From contig JADZBD010000015.1 of assembly GCA_020852255.1 (NCBI GenBank), forward strand, positions 144,638 to 208,637: 64,000 nt of DNA. Reading direction: 5' to 3'. Position numbers and translations under genes: made by a program. Shown here in pieces: positions 25,617 through 34,801 of the stretch (positions are counted from its first letter, which is position 1; each line of letters opens with the position of its first letter). The notes under the pieces were generated by a model. The model worked only from the letters and a program-made list of their open reading frames with translations. It made no database searches and was not told the origin of the DNA. This stretch comes from Bacteroidia bacterium (GTDB lineage Bacteria; Bacteroidota; Bacteroidia; JADZBD01).

Positions 25617-28391
25617 ATGGAATATTCATTCAGGGAAATAGAGAAAAACTGGCAGCGCCGCTGGAAAGATGGGAATACCTACCGTACTACCGAAAATCCT
25701 GCGCAGCCTAAGTATTATGTACTCGACATGTTTCCCTATCCTTCAGGTGCCGGATTGCATGTAGGCCACCCCCTGGGCTATATCGCATCTGATATTCTTG
25801 CCAGGTACAAGCGCCACCGGGGCTTCAACGTGCTGCATCCCATGGGTTACGACGCCTTCGGACTCCCGGCCGAGCAGTATGCAATACAAACAGGGCAGCA
25901 CCCGGCTGTTACAACAGAACAAAACATCCTGCGATTCCGGGAACAACTGGATAAAATCGGGCTTTCGTACGACTGGCACCGTGAGGTGAAAACCTGCGAC
26001 CCCGGTTATTACAAATGGACGCAGTGGATATTTCTGAAACTTTTTCATTCCTGGTACAATAATAAATTGAATAAAACGGAGGATATCGCCGTGTTAACCG
26101 GAATTTTCGGGAAAACCGGCAATATGGATGTATCAGCAGCCTGCGATGAAGATACCCCTTCGTTTTCAGCAGAGGAATGGAAATCATTCCCCGAAAAAAA
26201 ACAGCAGGAGATTCTCATGATGTACCGCATTGCCTACCTGAGCGAGGCATTTGTGTGGTGGTGCCCCGCGCTGGGATCTGTTCTTGCAAACGATGAGGTA
26301 AAGGAAGGAGTTTCCGAAAGGGGAGGTTACCCGGTAGAAAGGAAAAAAATGAAGCAGTGGAGCATGAGGATCACTGCCTATGCACAGCGTTTGCTGGACG
26401 ATCTGGAGGACATTCAATGGAGCGAAAGCATCAAAGAAGCCCAACGCAACTGGATCGGGAAGAGCGAGGGAGCGAGTGTGAAGTTTGACGTACGGGGTAC
26501 GGAGTACTCTGTTGAGGTATTTACGACAAGGCCTGATACATTGTTTGGAGTCACTTTTATTACGCTGGCTCCGGAACACGAGCTCGTTGAAAAGATCACC
26601 GCGGATGAACAACGGGAAAAAGTGAATGACTATGTCCAATACGCGAAAGCGCGCAGTGAACGGGAACGGCAAAGTGAGGTGAAAAAAATCACCGGAGCCT
26701 TCACCGGGGCGTACGCGAAGCATCCTTTCACCGGAGAAGAAATTCCTGTGTGGATCGGGGAATATGTGCTGGCCGGTTATGGTACAGGGGCCGTTATGGG
26801 TGTTCCCGCTCATGATACCAGGGATTATTCCTTCGCAAAACATTTTGGCCTGATAATCAAACAGGTTATTAATCCGGGCAAAGCCTGGGACTTCGGCAAA
26901 GAGGCGTATGAAGAGAAAGCCGGAAAATGCCTGAACTCATCCTTTCTGGATGGGAAGGAAGTAAAAGAAGCCATTACCATCTGTATCGCAGCGCTGGAGA
27001 AGCAGGGCATCGGAACCGGTAAGGTGAATTTTCGCCTGCGCGACGCGGTATTTGGACGTCAGCGTTACTGGGGCGAACCGATCCCGATTTATTATAAGGA
27101 TGGCATCCCCTGCCCGCTTTCCGAAGCTGAACTGCCGCTTGAATTACCCAAGGTGGATAAATACCTGCCCACAGAAACCGGAGAACCGCCCCTGGCGCGA
27201 GCCAAAGAATGGAAATACAAGGGACAATACGACTACGAACACACCACCATGCCCGGTTGGGCAGGCAGCTCCTGGTATTTTCTGAGGTATATGGATCCGA
27301 AGAATCCGGACGCATTTGCTTCAAAAAAAGCAGCTGAATACTGGCGCGAAATTGATTTTTACATAGGTGGCGCGGAACACGCTACAGGCCATCTTCTGTA
27401 CGTACGTTTCTGGACGAAGGCACTTTATGATCTGGGGTTTATCCCCGTAAAAGAACCGGCGAAACGCCTGGTGAATCAGGGGATGATTCAGGGAACGAGT
27501 GCCTTTGTTTACCGGAAAAATGGTACAAACACTTTTGTATCTGCAGGTTTAAGAAACAATTTTCAAACCACTCCATTCCATGCTGATGTTTCTATGGTTG
27601 AAGGAAATGAACTAAACATAGAGGCTTTCAAATTGTGGAGAGAAGATTTAAAAGATGCAACGTTTGAACTCGAGAACGGGAATTATATAGTCGGCAATGA
27701 AGTTGAGAAAATGTCTAAGTCAAAGTACAATGTGGTGAGTCCCGACGATATGTGTGAAAAATACGGGGCCGATACCTTCCGGATGTATGAAATGTTTTTG
27801 GGACCTCTGGAACTCAGCAAGCCCTGGAACACGAACGGGATCACAGGAGTGCATGGATTTATAAAGAAGCTGTGGAAATTATATGTGGGAGAAGCTTCCG
27901 GGATCAAAGTTGAGGAGGAAAAAGCGGAAGCGAAAGAATTGAAGGTGCTGCATAAAACCATTAAAAAGATCACGGACGACATTGAGAATCTTTCCCTGAA
28001 TACGGCCGTAAGTGCCTTCATGATCTGCGTGAACGAACTCATAGAACTCAAATGCAACAAACGGGATGTTCTGGAACCCCTCCTCATCCTTCTTTCGCCG
28101 TTTGCACCCCATGTATGTGAAGAACTCTGGGAAAAGCTTGGACATCAGGAGAGCATCACCCGTGCTCCATGGCCGGAGTTCAATGCCTCATTGACCGCTG
28201 AGGATACTGTGATTTACCCCGTTCAATTCAACGGTAAAACCCGCTTTAATCTTGAATTGCCATCATCAGTGAGCAAAGAAGAAATTGAAAAGGCGGTGCT
28301 TGCTGCGGAACATACTCATAAATACCTGGCAGGCAACACGGTGAAAAAAGTAATTGTTGTGCCGAAGCGGATTGTGAATGTTGTGTTCTGA
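25617..28391 (+). CDS. leuS: Leucyl-tRNA synthetase
   Basis: 924 residues, normal for Bacteroidota. Class I synthetase that charges tRNA-Leu. HIGH motif as HVGH at 48-51 (within FPYPSGAGLHVGHPLGY); editing domain (CP1) around 230-420 with VFTTRPDTLFGVTF and the VMGVPAHDTRDY motif; WGEPIPIYY; GGAEHATGHLLYVRFW; KMSKS at 698-702 (EKMSKSKYNVVSPDD). Between the GMIQG motif and KMSKS lies a Bacteroidota-type insert of about 60 residues (620-690), whose DNA is clearly AT-richer than the rest of the gene. The anticodon-binding and C-terminal domains are complete. Confidence 0.95.
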   Translation: MEYSFREIEKNWQRRWKDGNTYRTTENPAQPKYYVLDMFPYPSGAGLHVGHPLGYIASDILARYKRHRGFNVLHPMGYDAFGLPAEQYAIQTGQHPAVTTEQNILRFREQLDKIGLSYDWHREVKTCDPGYYKWTQWIFLKLFHSWYNNKLNKTEDIAVLTGIFGKTGNMDVSAACDEDTPSFSAEEWKSFPEKKQQEILMMYRIAYLSEAFVWWCPALGSVLANDEVKEGVSERGGYPVERKKMKQWSMRITAYAQRLLDDLEDIQWSESIKEAQRNWIGKSEGASVKFDVRGTEYSVEVFTTRPDTLFGVTFITLAPEHELVEKITADEQREKVNDYVQYAKARSERERQSEVKKITGAFTGAYAKHPFTGEEIPVWIGEYVLAGYGTGAVMGVPAHDTRDYSFAKHFGLIIKQVINPGKAWDFGKEAYEEKAGKCLNSSFLDGKEVKEAITICIAALEKQGIGTGKVNFRLRDAVFGRQRYWGEPIPIYYKDGIPCPLSEAELPLELPKVDKYLPTETGEPPLARAKEWKYKGQYDYEHTTMPGWAGSSWYFLRYMDPKNPDAFASKKAAEYWREIDFYIGGAEHATGHLLYVRFWTKALYDLGFIPVKEPAKRLVNQGMIQGTSAFVYRKNGTNTFVSAGLRNNFQTTPFHADVSMVEGNELNIEAFKLWREDLKDATFELENGNYIVGNEVEKMSKSKYNVVSPDDMCEKYGADTFRMYEMFLGPLELSKPWNTNGITGVHGFIKKLWKLYVGEASGIKVEEEKAEAKELKVLHKTIKKITDDIENLSLNTAVSAFMICVNELIELKCNKRDVLEPLLILLSPFAPHVCEELWEKLGHQESITRAPWPEFNASLTAEDTVIYPVQFNGKTRFNLELPSSVSKEEIEKAVLAAEHTHKYLAGNTVKKVIVVPKRIVNVVF

Positions 28392-28396
28392 GATAG

Positions 28397-29338
28397 TTAA
28401 AACAGCCAACCCATCCAGAATCCCGCAGTCAGAGTCATCGTAGCAGAGGAGTTAACAAAAACCTGACTCCCATAAAACATTTCAGTATATGAGTCGTTTC
28501 TGAAGCCGGTAAGCTCTTCGAACTCAGGATTAGAATATCGGCTCACTATCCCCCCCAATCCCATTCCTGCGGATCCTCCGACAACAAATCGCTGGACAAA
28601 AACAAACTGATATCCCATACAAATGTTCAGTGAAAAACAACTGTTTATCAGGTCTGAACTTATCAACTCATGCGGATAGGTCGAACTGGTATCAACCTCG
28701 CTTATAATATCATGAACTTTTAGCCGGCCGTACTGAAGTTCAGGCATAAGAAAGAGTCCACCTATTCCGGGATACGCTCCGAAATTATCTGAGTTTTTTG
28801 TGCTATTTATCAGCCCGAATTTACCACCAACCCGCGCATTAAAACCCATTCGAACAGGCAGATAGCGGACATAGCCATTGTTGATGGTATTGGTATAATA
28901 AAACTCCTCGTACCGTGCCGATGAGAAATTAAACATTGTGGTATTTATTATACCCGCCGAGAACACAAGATTAAAGCCAGGTACGACTTTCCGCTCATAG
29001 CTGAAATTGATATATTCATGCAGTAATCCGAAGCAATTAAATTTTATCACATTTTTTCTGTGCTTCAGCGCCGTGTCAGGAGCAACCGGCGATTCAGGCT
29101 GCCTGAAATTGTCAGTGGTTCCGTCGGAATAATGAATGGAATACACCTTGTGTTTGGGAACAACATACACCGCGCCTCCCGCATCGGAACTTTTCCGGTA
29201 CTCTATATCCTTCTCTGTTACCCGGGTTACCTTTCCTATTACTTTACCTTGCGCCGTGAATAGGGTATCCTGGGAATAAAGAATCCCCGAGAGAACCAGG
29301 AACAATACAAAGGGGAAGGCAAACCTATTAATACGCAT
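28397..29338 (-). CDS. Probable outer-membrane beta-barrel protein, unknown function
   Basis: About 313 residues from ATG 29338; the TTG two codons upstream is covered by the promoter box. Signal peptide ending near GILYSQ. Residues ~25-75 form a small beta domain (GKVIGKVTRVTEKDIEYRKS ... VYSIHYSDGTTDNF) of the kind often found ahead of Bacteroidota outer-membrane proteins. From ~95 on the protein alternates aromatic and glycine-rich strands (HEYINFSYERKVVPGFNLVFSA, RYLPVRMGFNARVGGKFGL, MGYQFVFVQRFVVGGSAGMGLGG) and ends in a strand with terminal Phe (GFWMGWLF), as barrel proteins do. No closer family can be named. The gene is richer in A+T than its neighbours. Confidence 0.65.
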   Translation of the reverse strand: MRINRFAFPFVLFLVLSGILYSQDTLFTAQGKVIGKVTRVTEKDIEYRKSSDAGGAVYVVPKHKVYSIHYSDGTTDNFRQPESPVAPDTALKHRKNVIKFNCFGLLHEYINFSYERKVVPGFNLVFSAGIINTTMFNFSSARYEEFYYTNTINNGYVRYLPVRMGFNARVGGKFGLINSTKNSDNFGAYPGIGGLFLMPELQYGRLKVHDIISEVDTSSTYPHELISSDLINSCFSLNICMGYQFVFVQRFVVGGSAGMGLGGIVSRYSNPEFEELTGFRNDSYTEMFYGSQVFVNSSATMTLTAGFWMGWLF

Positions 29339-29341
29339 AAT

Positions 29342-29349
29342 CAAAAATA
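29342..29349 (-). promoter_or_regulatory. -7 promoter box of the beta-barrel gene
   Basis: Minus-strand TATTTTTG, exact TAnnTTTG, three bases before ATG 29338 and four bases beyond the preceding stop at 29353, so the gene can be transcribed independently of its upstream neighbour. Confidence 0.5.
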
Positions 29350-29352
29350 TAA

Positions 29353-30765
29353 TTATTTTCCGTTATGCGCCAGCCAATTGCGAATATTAAACACTATTCC
29401 CTCTGAACCTCCCTTATGCTTTCTGACTTTTTCGCGAATGCTGCGATGCGTTGCAGGTGTCTTTACTAACGCATTGAACACTATATACAAAACGGAATTG
29501 TCCATAGTTCTTTTTCCGAGAATTCTCTTCAAATTGATCCATCCGTATTCCAGCGCATCCACGTCGTTCCGTTCATAAAAGAGCAGGAGCTGAATAATCC
29601 GTGCAGAAAGCAGGAGGTCCGGACGAACGGCTTCGGCCGATTGCAGAAGCTTATTTAAATTTAGTATCGTCTCAGGATACTTTTTTTGTCCGAAATACAA
29701 TACGGCCAGGTTGTAATGAAAAATGTGAGTCGCTGCAGGCCCTAAATCTCTTTCCAGATTACGGAGTTGTATTTCAGTATCCCGAATGATAGAGGTGGCG
29801 TGATCATACATCCTGCTGTCAATATACACTCCGTGCAGCGCCGGATACATTGTTACAAAGATGTCGCGCTTCCATGTCCGGGTATTTTCAAATGCAAACC
29901 TCGACGGGGCAGAACGCAAACGCGTGATCAGCGAAACTATTGCTCCGGGTTCTTTCATGGAGGCAAACACGTTCGCCATGTTATTTGCAACAGATAAAAG
30001 AAGCAGAGGCTGCTCCCGGATTCTATCAGGATGTTTCTCCAAAAACTTCAGCAAGCGGGAATGCCAGTGAATTGCCTTCTGATGCTTGCCATTGATGGTT
30101 TCATAGGCTCCATGCAGTTGAAAAAATCCAACACCACCTTTGAATGTCCGGATATTCCTTTCTGAACTGTAGAATGGTGCCCGCAGGATACGGCGAAGCA
30201 ATTTCAATTGCTGCATTCTGCCGCTTTCCCCGGTGCTTCTCATCAGAAAAAATACGCGGGCTGAATCCTGCCGGACATACAGGTGTTCCTGCAAGGCCTC
30301 CATGCAGATCTTTTCCCGATCCTGATGGCGCTTGAGATCACCGGCGCGCAGCTGCATACCGGCCCTCTGCTTTAATTCAATCATACGCGCAAGTCCCACC
30401 AGCCCCTGTGCATACTCCTCTCTTAACATAAAACTGTTGATGGCCTTTTCCAGCGACTTGAGAGCTTCCCGGATGAGACCAAGCTCCTGCAACAGCTGCG
30501 CTTCTGAAATCAGATCCCTCCTTCGCCCCCTTTCTTCACCTATCAGTTCGAGTAACAAATGCCAGGCCTTGTTCCGGATAACATGGGGCTGGGTGCGAGC
30601 GGTTTTGCTTTCCGGCGAAAGAAAACCTTTCCCTTCAATCCTATCCTCCCCCAGCAGCCGGCAACACAACCCCGCAGCCGCCCCTCTTTTCGTCTCCATA
30701 CGTACCTGAATCCGCCTTCTCTCCGCTAAAGACAGAGCCGAAATCAAGTTGCTGAGTCGCTTCAT
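29353..30765 (-). CDS. Helical-repeat (TPR-like) protein, distant paralogue of the 1336-2871 protein
   Basis: 470 residues, no signal peptide. The start MKRLSNLISALSLAERRRIQV follows the same L-I-x-x-L-x-x-x-E-[KR]-R pattern as the protein at 1336-2871, and a helix with RNKAWHLLLELIG sits where the first has KNYLYNLILNSL. The rest is helix pairs (for example LLQELGLIREALKSLEKAI near 88-106) of TPR character. Length, helix order and arginine-rich surface resemble the paralogue, but identity is low. No motif for an activity. The 8-base box TATAATTG just upstream is one base off the promoter consensus. Confidence 0.65.
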   Translation of the reverse strand: MKRLSNLISALSLAERRRIQVRMETKRGAAAGLCCRLLGEDRIEGKGFLSPESKTARTQPHVIRNKAWHLLLELIGEERGRRRDLISEAQLLQELGLIREALKSLEKAINSFMLREEYAQGLVGLARMIELKQRAGMQLRAGDLKRHQDREKICMEALQEHLYVRQDSARVFFLMRSTGESGRMQQLKLLRRILRAPFYSSERNIRTFKGGVGFFQLHGAYETINGKHQKAIHWHSRLLKFLEKHPDRIREQPLLLLSVANNMANVFASMKEPGAIVSLITRLRSAPSRFAFENTRTWKRDIFVTMYPALHGVYIDSRMYDHATSIIRDTEIQLRNLERDLGPAATHIFHYNLAVLYFGQKKYPETILNLNKLLQSAEAVRPDLLLSARIIQLLLFYERNDVDALEYGWINLKRILGKRTMDNSVLYIVFNALVKTPATHRSIREKVRKHKGGSEGIVFNIRNWLAHNGK

Positions 30766-30902
30766 TCATTACAATTATACGAATTATTAATATTTATCTC
30801 ATTGATATTCTACATTTTAAAAGAATATATTGATAGTCCATTCAATTACAATTCTGCACAATTTGATTCCATTCCCTCCGGGCCAATCCTTTCTTTTGCT
30901 GT

Positions 30903-32441
30903 ATGAAAAACCAGCACAGCGCCCAAAGCAATTCCTGGCCCAGGGGAACTCTTTTCCTTGTGGCATATCTTCTTTTCTTCCTTGTACTTCTTCTTGCCGG
31001 CAAACGGATGCAGGCACAATGCAGTTGCTCTGCTCCCTGGCCGCCTCCGCAAAACCAGACGATTAGTGTGATCACACCTCAGCAGGGTGCGCCCGCCATA
31101 CAAGCAGCAATTAACAATGCCACCGGCCCCACCACTATCTACCTCACAAACGGAACCTATTCAGTAGCTAATGGGCAGCTCAATGTGATCAAGCCGGACA
31201 TCACCCTCCGTTCCCAAAGCGGGAACCGCGACAGTGTGATCCTTCTGGGCGGGGGTATGCTGGGTGGAAGCGGTTATCACGGCATCTCCATTCTCAAAAG
31301 CAACGTGACCATTGCTGATCTGACGATAAAAAATATAGATACTCATCCCATTGATATCAATTTCTGGTACCAACCCAATGCCGACATTGATAATATCACC
31401 CTGCGAAATCTTCACATCATTGACGGAGGACAACAACTGGTGAAAATGAGCTATTCAGGCAATCCCGTTGTGAAAAGCGACAACGGCGTAATTGAATGCT
31501 GCCTTATTGAATATACCACCTCGCTGCCGGGAAATAATTATTATACCAACGGTATTGATCTGCACAATGCACACGGGTGGATTATTCGCGACAACATCAT
31601 CCGGAATATCAAAAAGGGTCCGACCGCTTCGAACCCTGCCGGCCCCGCCATCCTGTTCTTCAAAGGAGGCAGTAATGCCACCATAGAACGCAACACAGTG
31701 GTAAACTGCGATGAAGGTATTTTTCTCGGGAATTGGGGCGATAACCCCAACGTATCGCACTCCGGCGGTATCATCCGGAACAATTTCATCCGGGGGCATT
31801 CCACCTCGCGCTGCGGTATCGGCGTTGTTCTTTGTCCGAACGCGATCGTAATTAACAACAGTATTTACGCTCCCGGCGGAACGGCATGGACCGTGGAAGA
31901 GTATTCCATAGAAGTAACCGGTGTGCAAACAACCAATCTTCTGATCCAGAATAATCTGATGGACGAGGATATCATCAATGTTTCGAATTCCGCACCGCCC
32001 TTTACCACCGTGACCAATCTGCCTAACTGCGGCTCCGGTCATTTTGTGAACACCAGTCTTACTGCACCTGATCTGCACCTGCAGAGCAGTTCTTCCGGGA
32101 TAAATGCAGGTACCGCCCATCCGCAGCGAACCACTGACTTCGATTGCGAATCGCTGACCGGAGCTCCTGATCTGGGTGCTGACGAATTGATGACCACCGG
32201 CGAGAATGAAGAAGAGCCGGTGCTGGTGATCAGGGCCTGGCCGAATCCGGTGACTCAGTACCTCATGGTAGATTTTTCTGTGTCCGCCGATTGCATGATA
32301 CTCGATATGCATGGCAACGTGATGGTAAGATTCCGGACAGAAAAACATCAAATCCTGGATCTCTCTGCCCTGCCTGCCGGTATGTACCTCCTTTGTGCAG
32401 AACATCTTCCACGCAGCGGTATGTTGTTTATAAAAGAATGA
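30903..32441 (+). CDS. Right-handed beta-helix secreted protein with T9SS type A sorting domain
   Basis: 512 residues. Long signal peptide/anchor (residues ~16-40, LFLVAYLLFFLVLLLAGKRMQAQ). Residues ~55-420 form a right-handed parallel beta-helix: regular N-rich rungs such as ITLRSQSGNRDSVILLGG, NVTIADLTIKNIDTHPIDI, GWIIRDNIIRNIKKG, ATIERNTVVNCDEGIFLGN, GIIRNNFIRGHS. Such folds are found in polysaccharide lyases and binding proteins; no catalytic residues can be assigned. The C-terminal ~75 residues (AWPNPVTQYLMVDFSV ... LDMHGNVMVRF ... LPAGMYLL) are a type A T9SS sorting domain. Predicted to be surface-exposed or released. Confidence 0.85.
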   Translation: MKNQHSAQSNSWPRGTLFLVAYLLFFLVLLLAGKRMQAQCSCSAPWPPPQNQTISVITPQQGAPAIQAAINNATGPTTIYLTNGTYSVANGQLNVIKPDITLRSQSGNRDSVILLGGGMLGGSGYHGISILKSNVTIADLTIKNIDTHPIDINFWYQPNADIDNITLRNLHIIDGGQQLVKMSYSGNPVVKSDNGVIECCLIEYTTSLPGNNYYTNGIDLHNAHGWIIRDNIIRNIKKGPTASNPAGPAILFFKGGSNATIERNTVVNCDEGIFLGNWGDNPNVSHSGGIIRNNFIRGHSTSRCGIGVVLCPNAIVINNSIYAPGGTAWTVEEYSIEVTGVQTTNLLIQNNLMDEDIINVSNSAPPFTTVTNLPNCGSGHFVNTSLTAPDLHLQSSSSGINAGTAHPQRTTDFDCESLTGAPDLGADELMTTGENEEEPVLVIRAWPNPVTQYLMVDFSVSADCMILDMHGNVMVRFRTEKHQILDLSALPAGMYLLCAEHLPRSGMLFIKE

Positions 32442-32531
32442 GAATGGCCATTCCAAACTTCATCGCCTTAGTACGCTGATCCTCCGCTGTTAAAAAGTGT
32501 TAACCCTCAGCAATTTAGCCCGAATTCGGGG

Positions 32532-32539
32532 TAATTTTG
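32532..32539 (+). promoter_or_regulatory. -7 promoter box of the two-component operon
   Basis: TAATTTTG, exact TAnnTTTG, four bases before the GTG start at 32544. A TTTA at 32514-32517 is a weak -33 candidate with a short spacer. Confidence 0.5.
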
Positions 32540-32543
32540 TGAG

Positions 32544-34076
32544 GTGAACAAGAGTAATCTTATCTGGTTTTCTGCCTTTGCCGGCCTGGCAATTGCGGGT
32601 TTGCTCTTCATTCAGATCTACTGGATGAAAAATGCTGTAGCCGTTAAGGAAGAACGTTTTAATCAGCAAGTGAGTGAAGCCATGTACACGGTGGCGATGA
32701 AAACGGAGAAACATAAAATGTTTTGCCGTATGCGTCAGGTCAGTATCAACACCCCCTTTCACAGCCGCCGCCATGCCGAAAACCAATGCCGTCATTTCCA
32801 CGAAAGGAAATCGCTCAAGCAGAACCGGACGGAACTGCTTTCCCGCCGTTTCAGTGACAGCATTTGCTGCGATCCGGAATGCGAGGTGCTATGTCCTGTA
32901 CCCGGTGACATTCACGGAGTGGTAGTGGGCAATCCGGAGCATAAATCTTCCGAAGTATTAAATACAAATTCCGGCTGGATCGACTATCGTAACAATCTGA
33001 TGAACGAAGTAGTGAATGAGATTACTGAACATGGAGTGGTGATTTCCGTTACAGATCAGTTTCCGGACGAAAGTTCTTTCATTGATTCTGTCCTGCACGA
33101 AGAATTCCTGTCGCGCGGCATTAACACCCCCTACGCATTCTATATCATGGATCACAAGGGTGGCAAGGTATATGATCCATTCACCGCCTCGCCTTACAAG
33201 GTAGCGCTGGCTCCGGAAAATATTCTTGCGCCGCCAAAATTCCTGGCGGTTCACTTCCCGGAAATGAAAAGCTATCTGCTCAAAAACTCCTGGATGATGC
33301 TCTCCGCCTCTGTGCTGCTGGTGGTAGTGCTTATTTCCTCCTTTTATTACTTTGTGATCACCATTATCCGGCAGAAGAAACTTTCAGTGATGAAGAATGA
33401 TTTTATCAATAATATGACGCACGAGTTCAAAACGCCTATTTCCACGATTAATCTGGCCTGTGAAGTACTGGGAGACAAAACGGTAAGCCTGCCGAAAGAT
33501 AAATCTGAAAAATATGTGGGTGTGATCAGTGAGGAAAACAAACGGCTCGGGAAACTGGTGGAGAACATTCTTCAAACCGCTATTCTGGATAAAGAGGAGT
33601 TTAAACTGAATCTTGCTCCGGTGGATCTGCACCAGATTCTCAATCAGGCCACCGGCAACATACAATTACAGGTAGACCAGCGCGGAGGGAAGATCCTGCA
33701 CCACCCGGACGCGTCCGACAGTATGATCACCGCCGACCGCATACACCTTACGAATGTGATCTACAATTTACTTGACAACGCAGTGAAGTACACGGAGGGC
33801 GAACCGGAGATTACGATCAGTACCCGGAATACGGCCGCCGGCATTGAACTCTCCGTACAGGACAAGGGGATTGGAATCAGCCGCGAGAATCAGAAAAAAA
33901 TATTTGATAAACTTTACCGTGTATCAACCGGCAACCTGCATAATGTAAAAGGCTTCGGGCTGGGACTGAGTTATGTGAAAACCGTGGTGGAGCGTCATCA
34001 CGGAAATGTAAATGTAGAAAGCATTCCGGGTAAGGGAAGCACCTTTACCATTTATCTTCCAAAAGAACAATTATGA
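32544..34076 (+). CDS. Membrane sensor histidine kinase with Cys/His-rich periplasmic domain
   Basis: 510 residues from GTG 32544. TM1 is near 7-27 and TM2 near 253-273 (MMLSASVLLVVVLISSFYYFVI), so residues ~28-250 face the periplasm. That loop is unusual: between 57 and 133 it holds Cys61, 82, 108, 109, 113, 117 and His57, 73, 77, 84, 86, 124, 133, suggesting metal or redox sensing. The kinase core is complete: phosphoacceptor His293 in NNMTHEFKTPIS, N-box NVIYNLLDNAVKYTE, G1 DKGIGIS, G2 GFGLGLSYV. The domain order resembles RprX-type kinases of Bacteroides. Its stop overlaps the response-regulator start by four bases. Confidence 0.9.
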   Translation: MNKSNLIWFSAFAGLAIAGLLFIQIYWMKNAVAVKEERFNQQVSEAMYTVAMKTEKHKMFCRMRQVSINTPFHSRRHAENQCRHFHERKSLKQNRTELLSRRFSDSICCDPECEVLCPVPGDIHGVVVGNPEHKSSEVLNTNSGWIDYRNNLMNEVVNEITEHGVVISVTDQFPDESSFIDSVLHEEFLSRGINTPYAFYIMDHKGGKVYDPFTASPYKVALAPENILAPPKFLAVHFPEMKSYLLKNSWMMLSASVLLVVVLISSFYYFVITIIRQKKLSVMKNDFINNMTHEFKTPISTINLACEVLGDKTVSLPKDKSEKYVGVISEENKRLGKLVENILQTAILDKEEFKLNLAPVDLHQILNQATGNIQLQVDQRGGKILHHPDASDSMITADRIHLTNVIYNLLDNAVKYTEGEPEITISTRNTAAGIELSVQDKGIGISRENQKKIFDKLYRVSTGNLHNVKGFGLGLSYVKTVVERHHGNVNVESIPGKGSTFTIYLPKEQL

Positions 34077-34780
34077 GCGCAAATACGACCCGCCTGCTCC
34101 TGGTGGAGGACGATCCCAACCTGGGGTCACTGCTGAAAGATTACCTGGAAGCAAAAGGCTATGAGAGCAAACTGGCCTCCAACGGCAAGGAGGGGTATTC
34201 CGAATTCAGCAAAGAAAAATTCGACCTCTGCATTCTGGATGTGATGATGCCCGTAATGGATGGTATTACTCTGGCAAAGGAGATCCGAAAATCGGATAAA
34301 AACATTCCGATTGTTTTCCTCACTGCCAAATCCATGAAAGAAGACACCATTGAAGGCTTCAGGGCCGGCGCAGACGATTACATTACCAAGCCCTTCAGTA
34401 TGGATGAGCTGATGATGCGCATACAGGCTATTCTGCGGCGCACGTCACTGCAGGCAGCACCCAAGCCTGAAAAAACACAATTTACTGTGGGTCTTTTCAA
34501 ATTCGATCATCTCCGGCAAGTACTCAGCATCAACGGAAAGGAGCAGAAACTTACCACCCGTGAAGCAGACCTCTTAAAACTGCTTTGCATGCACGAGAAC
34601 GAAGTGCTGGACCGGAATTTCACGCTCAAAACGCTGTGGAACGACGACAGCTACTTCAACGCGCGTTCTATGGATGTTTATATAACCAAGCTCCGTAAAT
34701 TTCTGAAAGATGACCCGCGCGTGGAGATCCTCAATATCCATGGCAAGGGCTTCCGTTTACTTGTAAACAAGTCCATCTAA
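34073..34780 (+). CDS. OmpR/PhoB-family response regulator
   Basis: 235 residues. Receiver domain 1-120 with the acidic pocket Asp13/Asp14, phosphoacceptor Asp56 (LCILDVMMPVMDG), Thr84 and Lys106 (DYITKPFS). Winged-helix DNA-binding domain ~135-235 (LTTREADLLKLL, LKTLWNDDSYFNARSMDVYITKLRKFL, ILNIHGKGFRLL). Partner of the kinase just upstream (ATGA overlap), so both are made from one mRNA. Similar in type to RprY. Its targets are not evident in the window. Confidence 0.92.
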   Translation: MSANTTRLLLVEDDPNLGSLLKDYLEAKGYESKLASNGKEGYSEFSKEKFDLCILDVMMPVMDGITLAKEIRKSDKNIPIVFLTAKSMKEDTIEGFRAGADDYITKPFSMDELMMRIQAILRRTSLQAAPKPEKTQFTVGLFKFDHLRQVLSINGKEQKLTTREADLLKLLCMHENEVLDRNFTLKTLWNDDSYFNARSMDVYITKLRKFLKDDPRVEILNIHGKGFRLLVNKSI

Positions 34781-34788
34781 GGATTTAT

Positions 34789-34796
34789 TACATTTG
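34789..34796 (+). promoter_or_regulatory. -7 promoter box of the TMTC-like gene
   Basis: TACATTTG, exact TAnnTTTG, five bases before GTG 34802; allows transcription independent of the two-component pair. Confidence 0.5.
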
Positions 34797-34801
34797 CGGA
34801 A

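Noticed and set aside
26184..26843. 219-codon minus-strand frame within leuS
   Set aside because: Antisense shadow of the leuS editing domain, which is intact on the plus strand.
32442..32453. 12-base palindrome GAATGGCCATTC right after the beta-helix gene
   Set aside because: No loop, no T-run, single copy; a palindrome this short is expected by chance in a window of this size.
31455..32456. Long minus-strand reading frame (333 codons) opposite the beta-helix gene
   Set aside because: It mirrors a well-supported plus-strand gene with signal peptide and T9SS domain; its translation is rich in His, Gly and Arg and has no family features.
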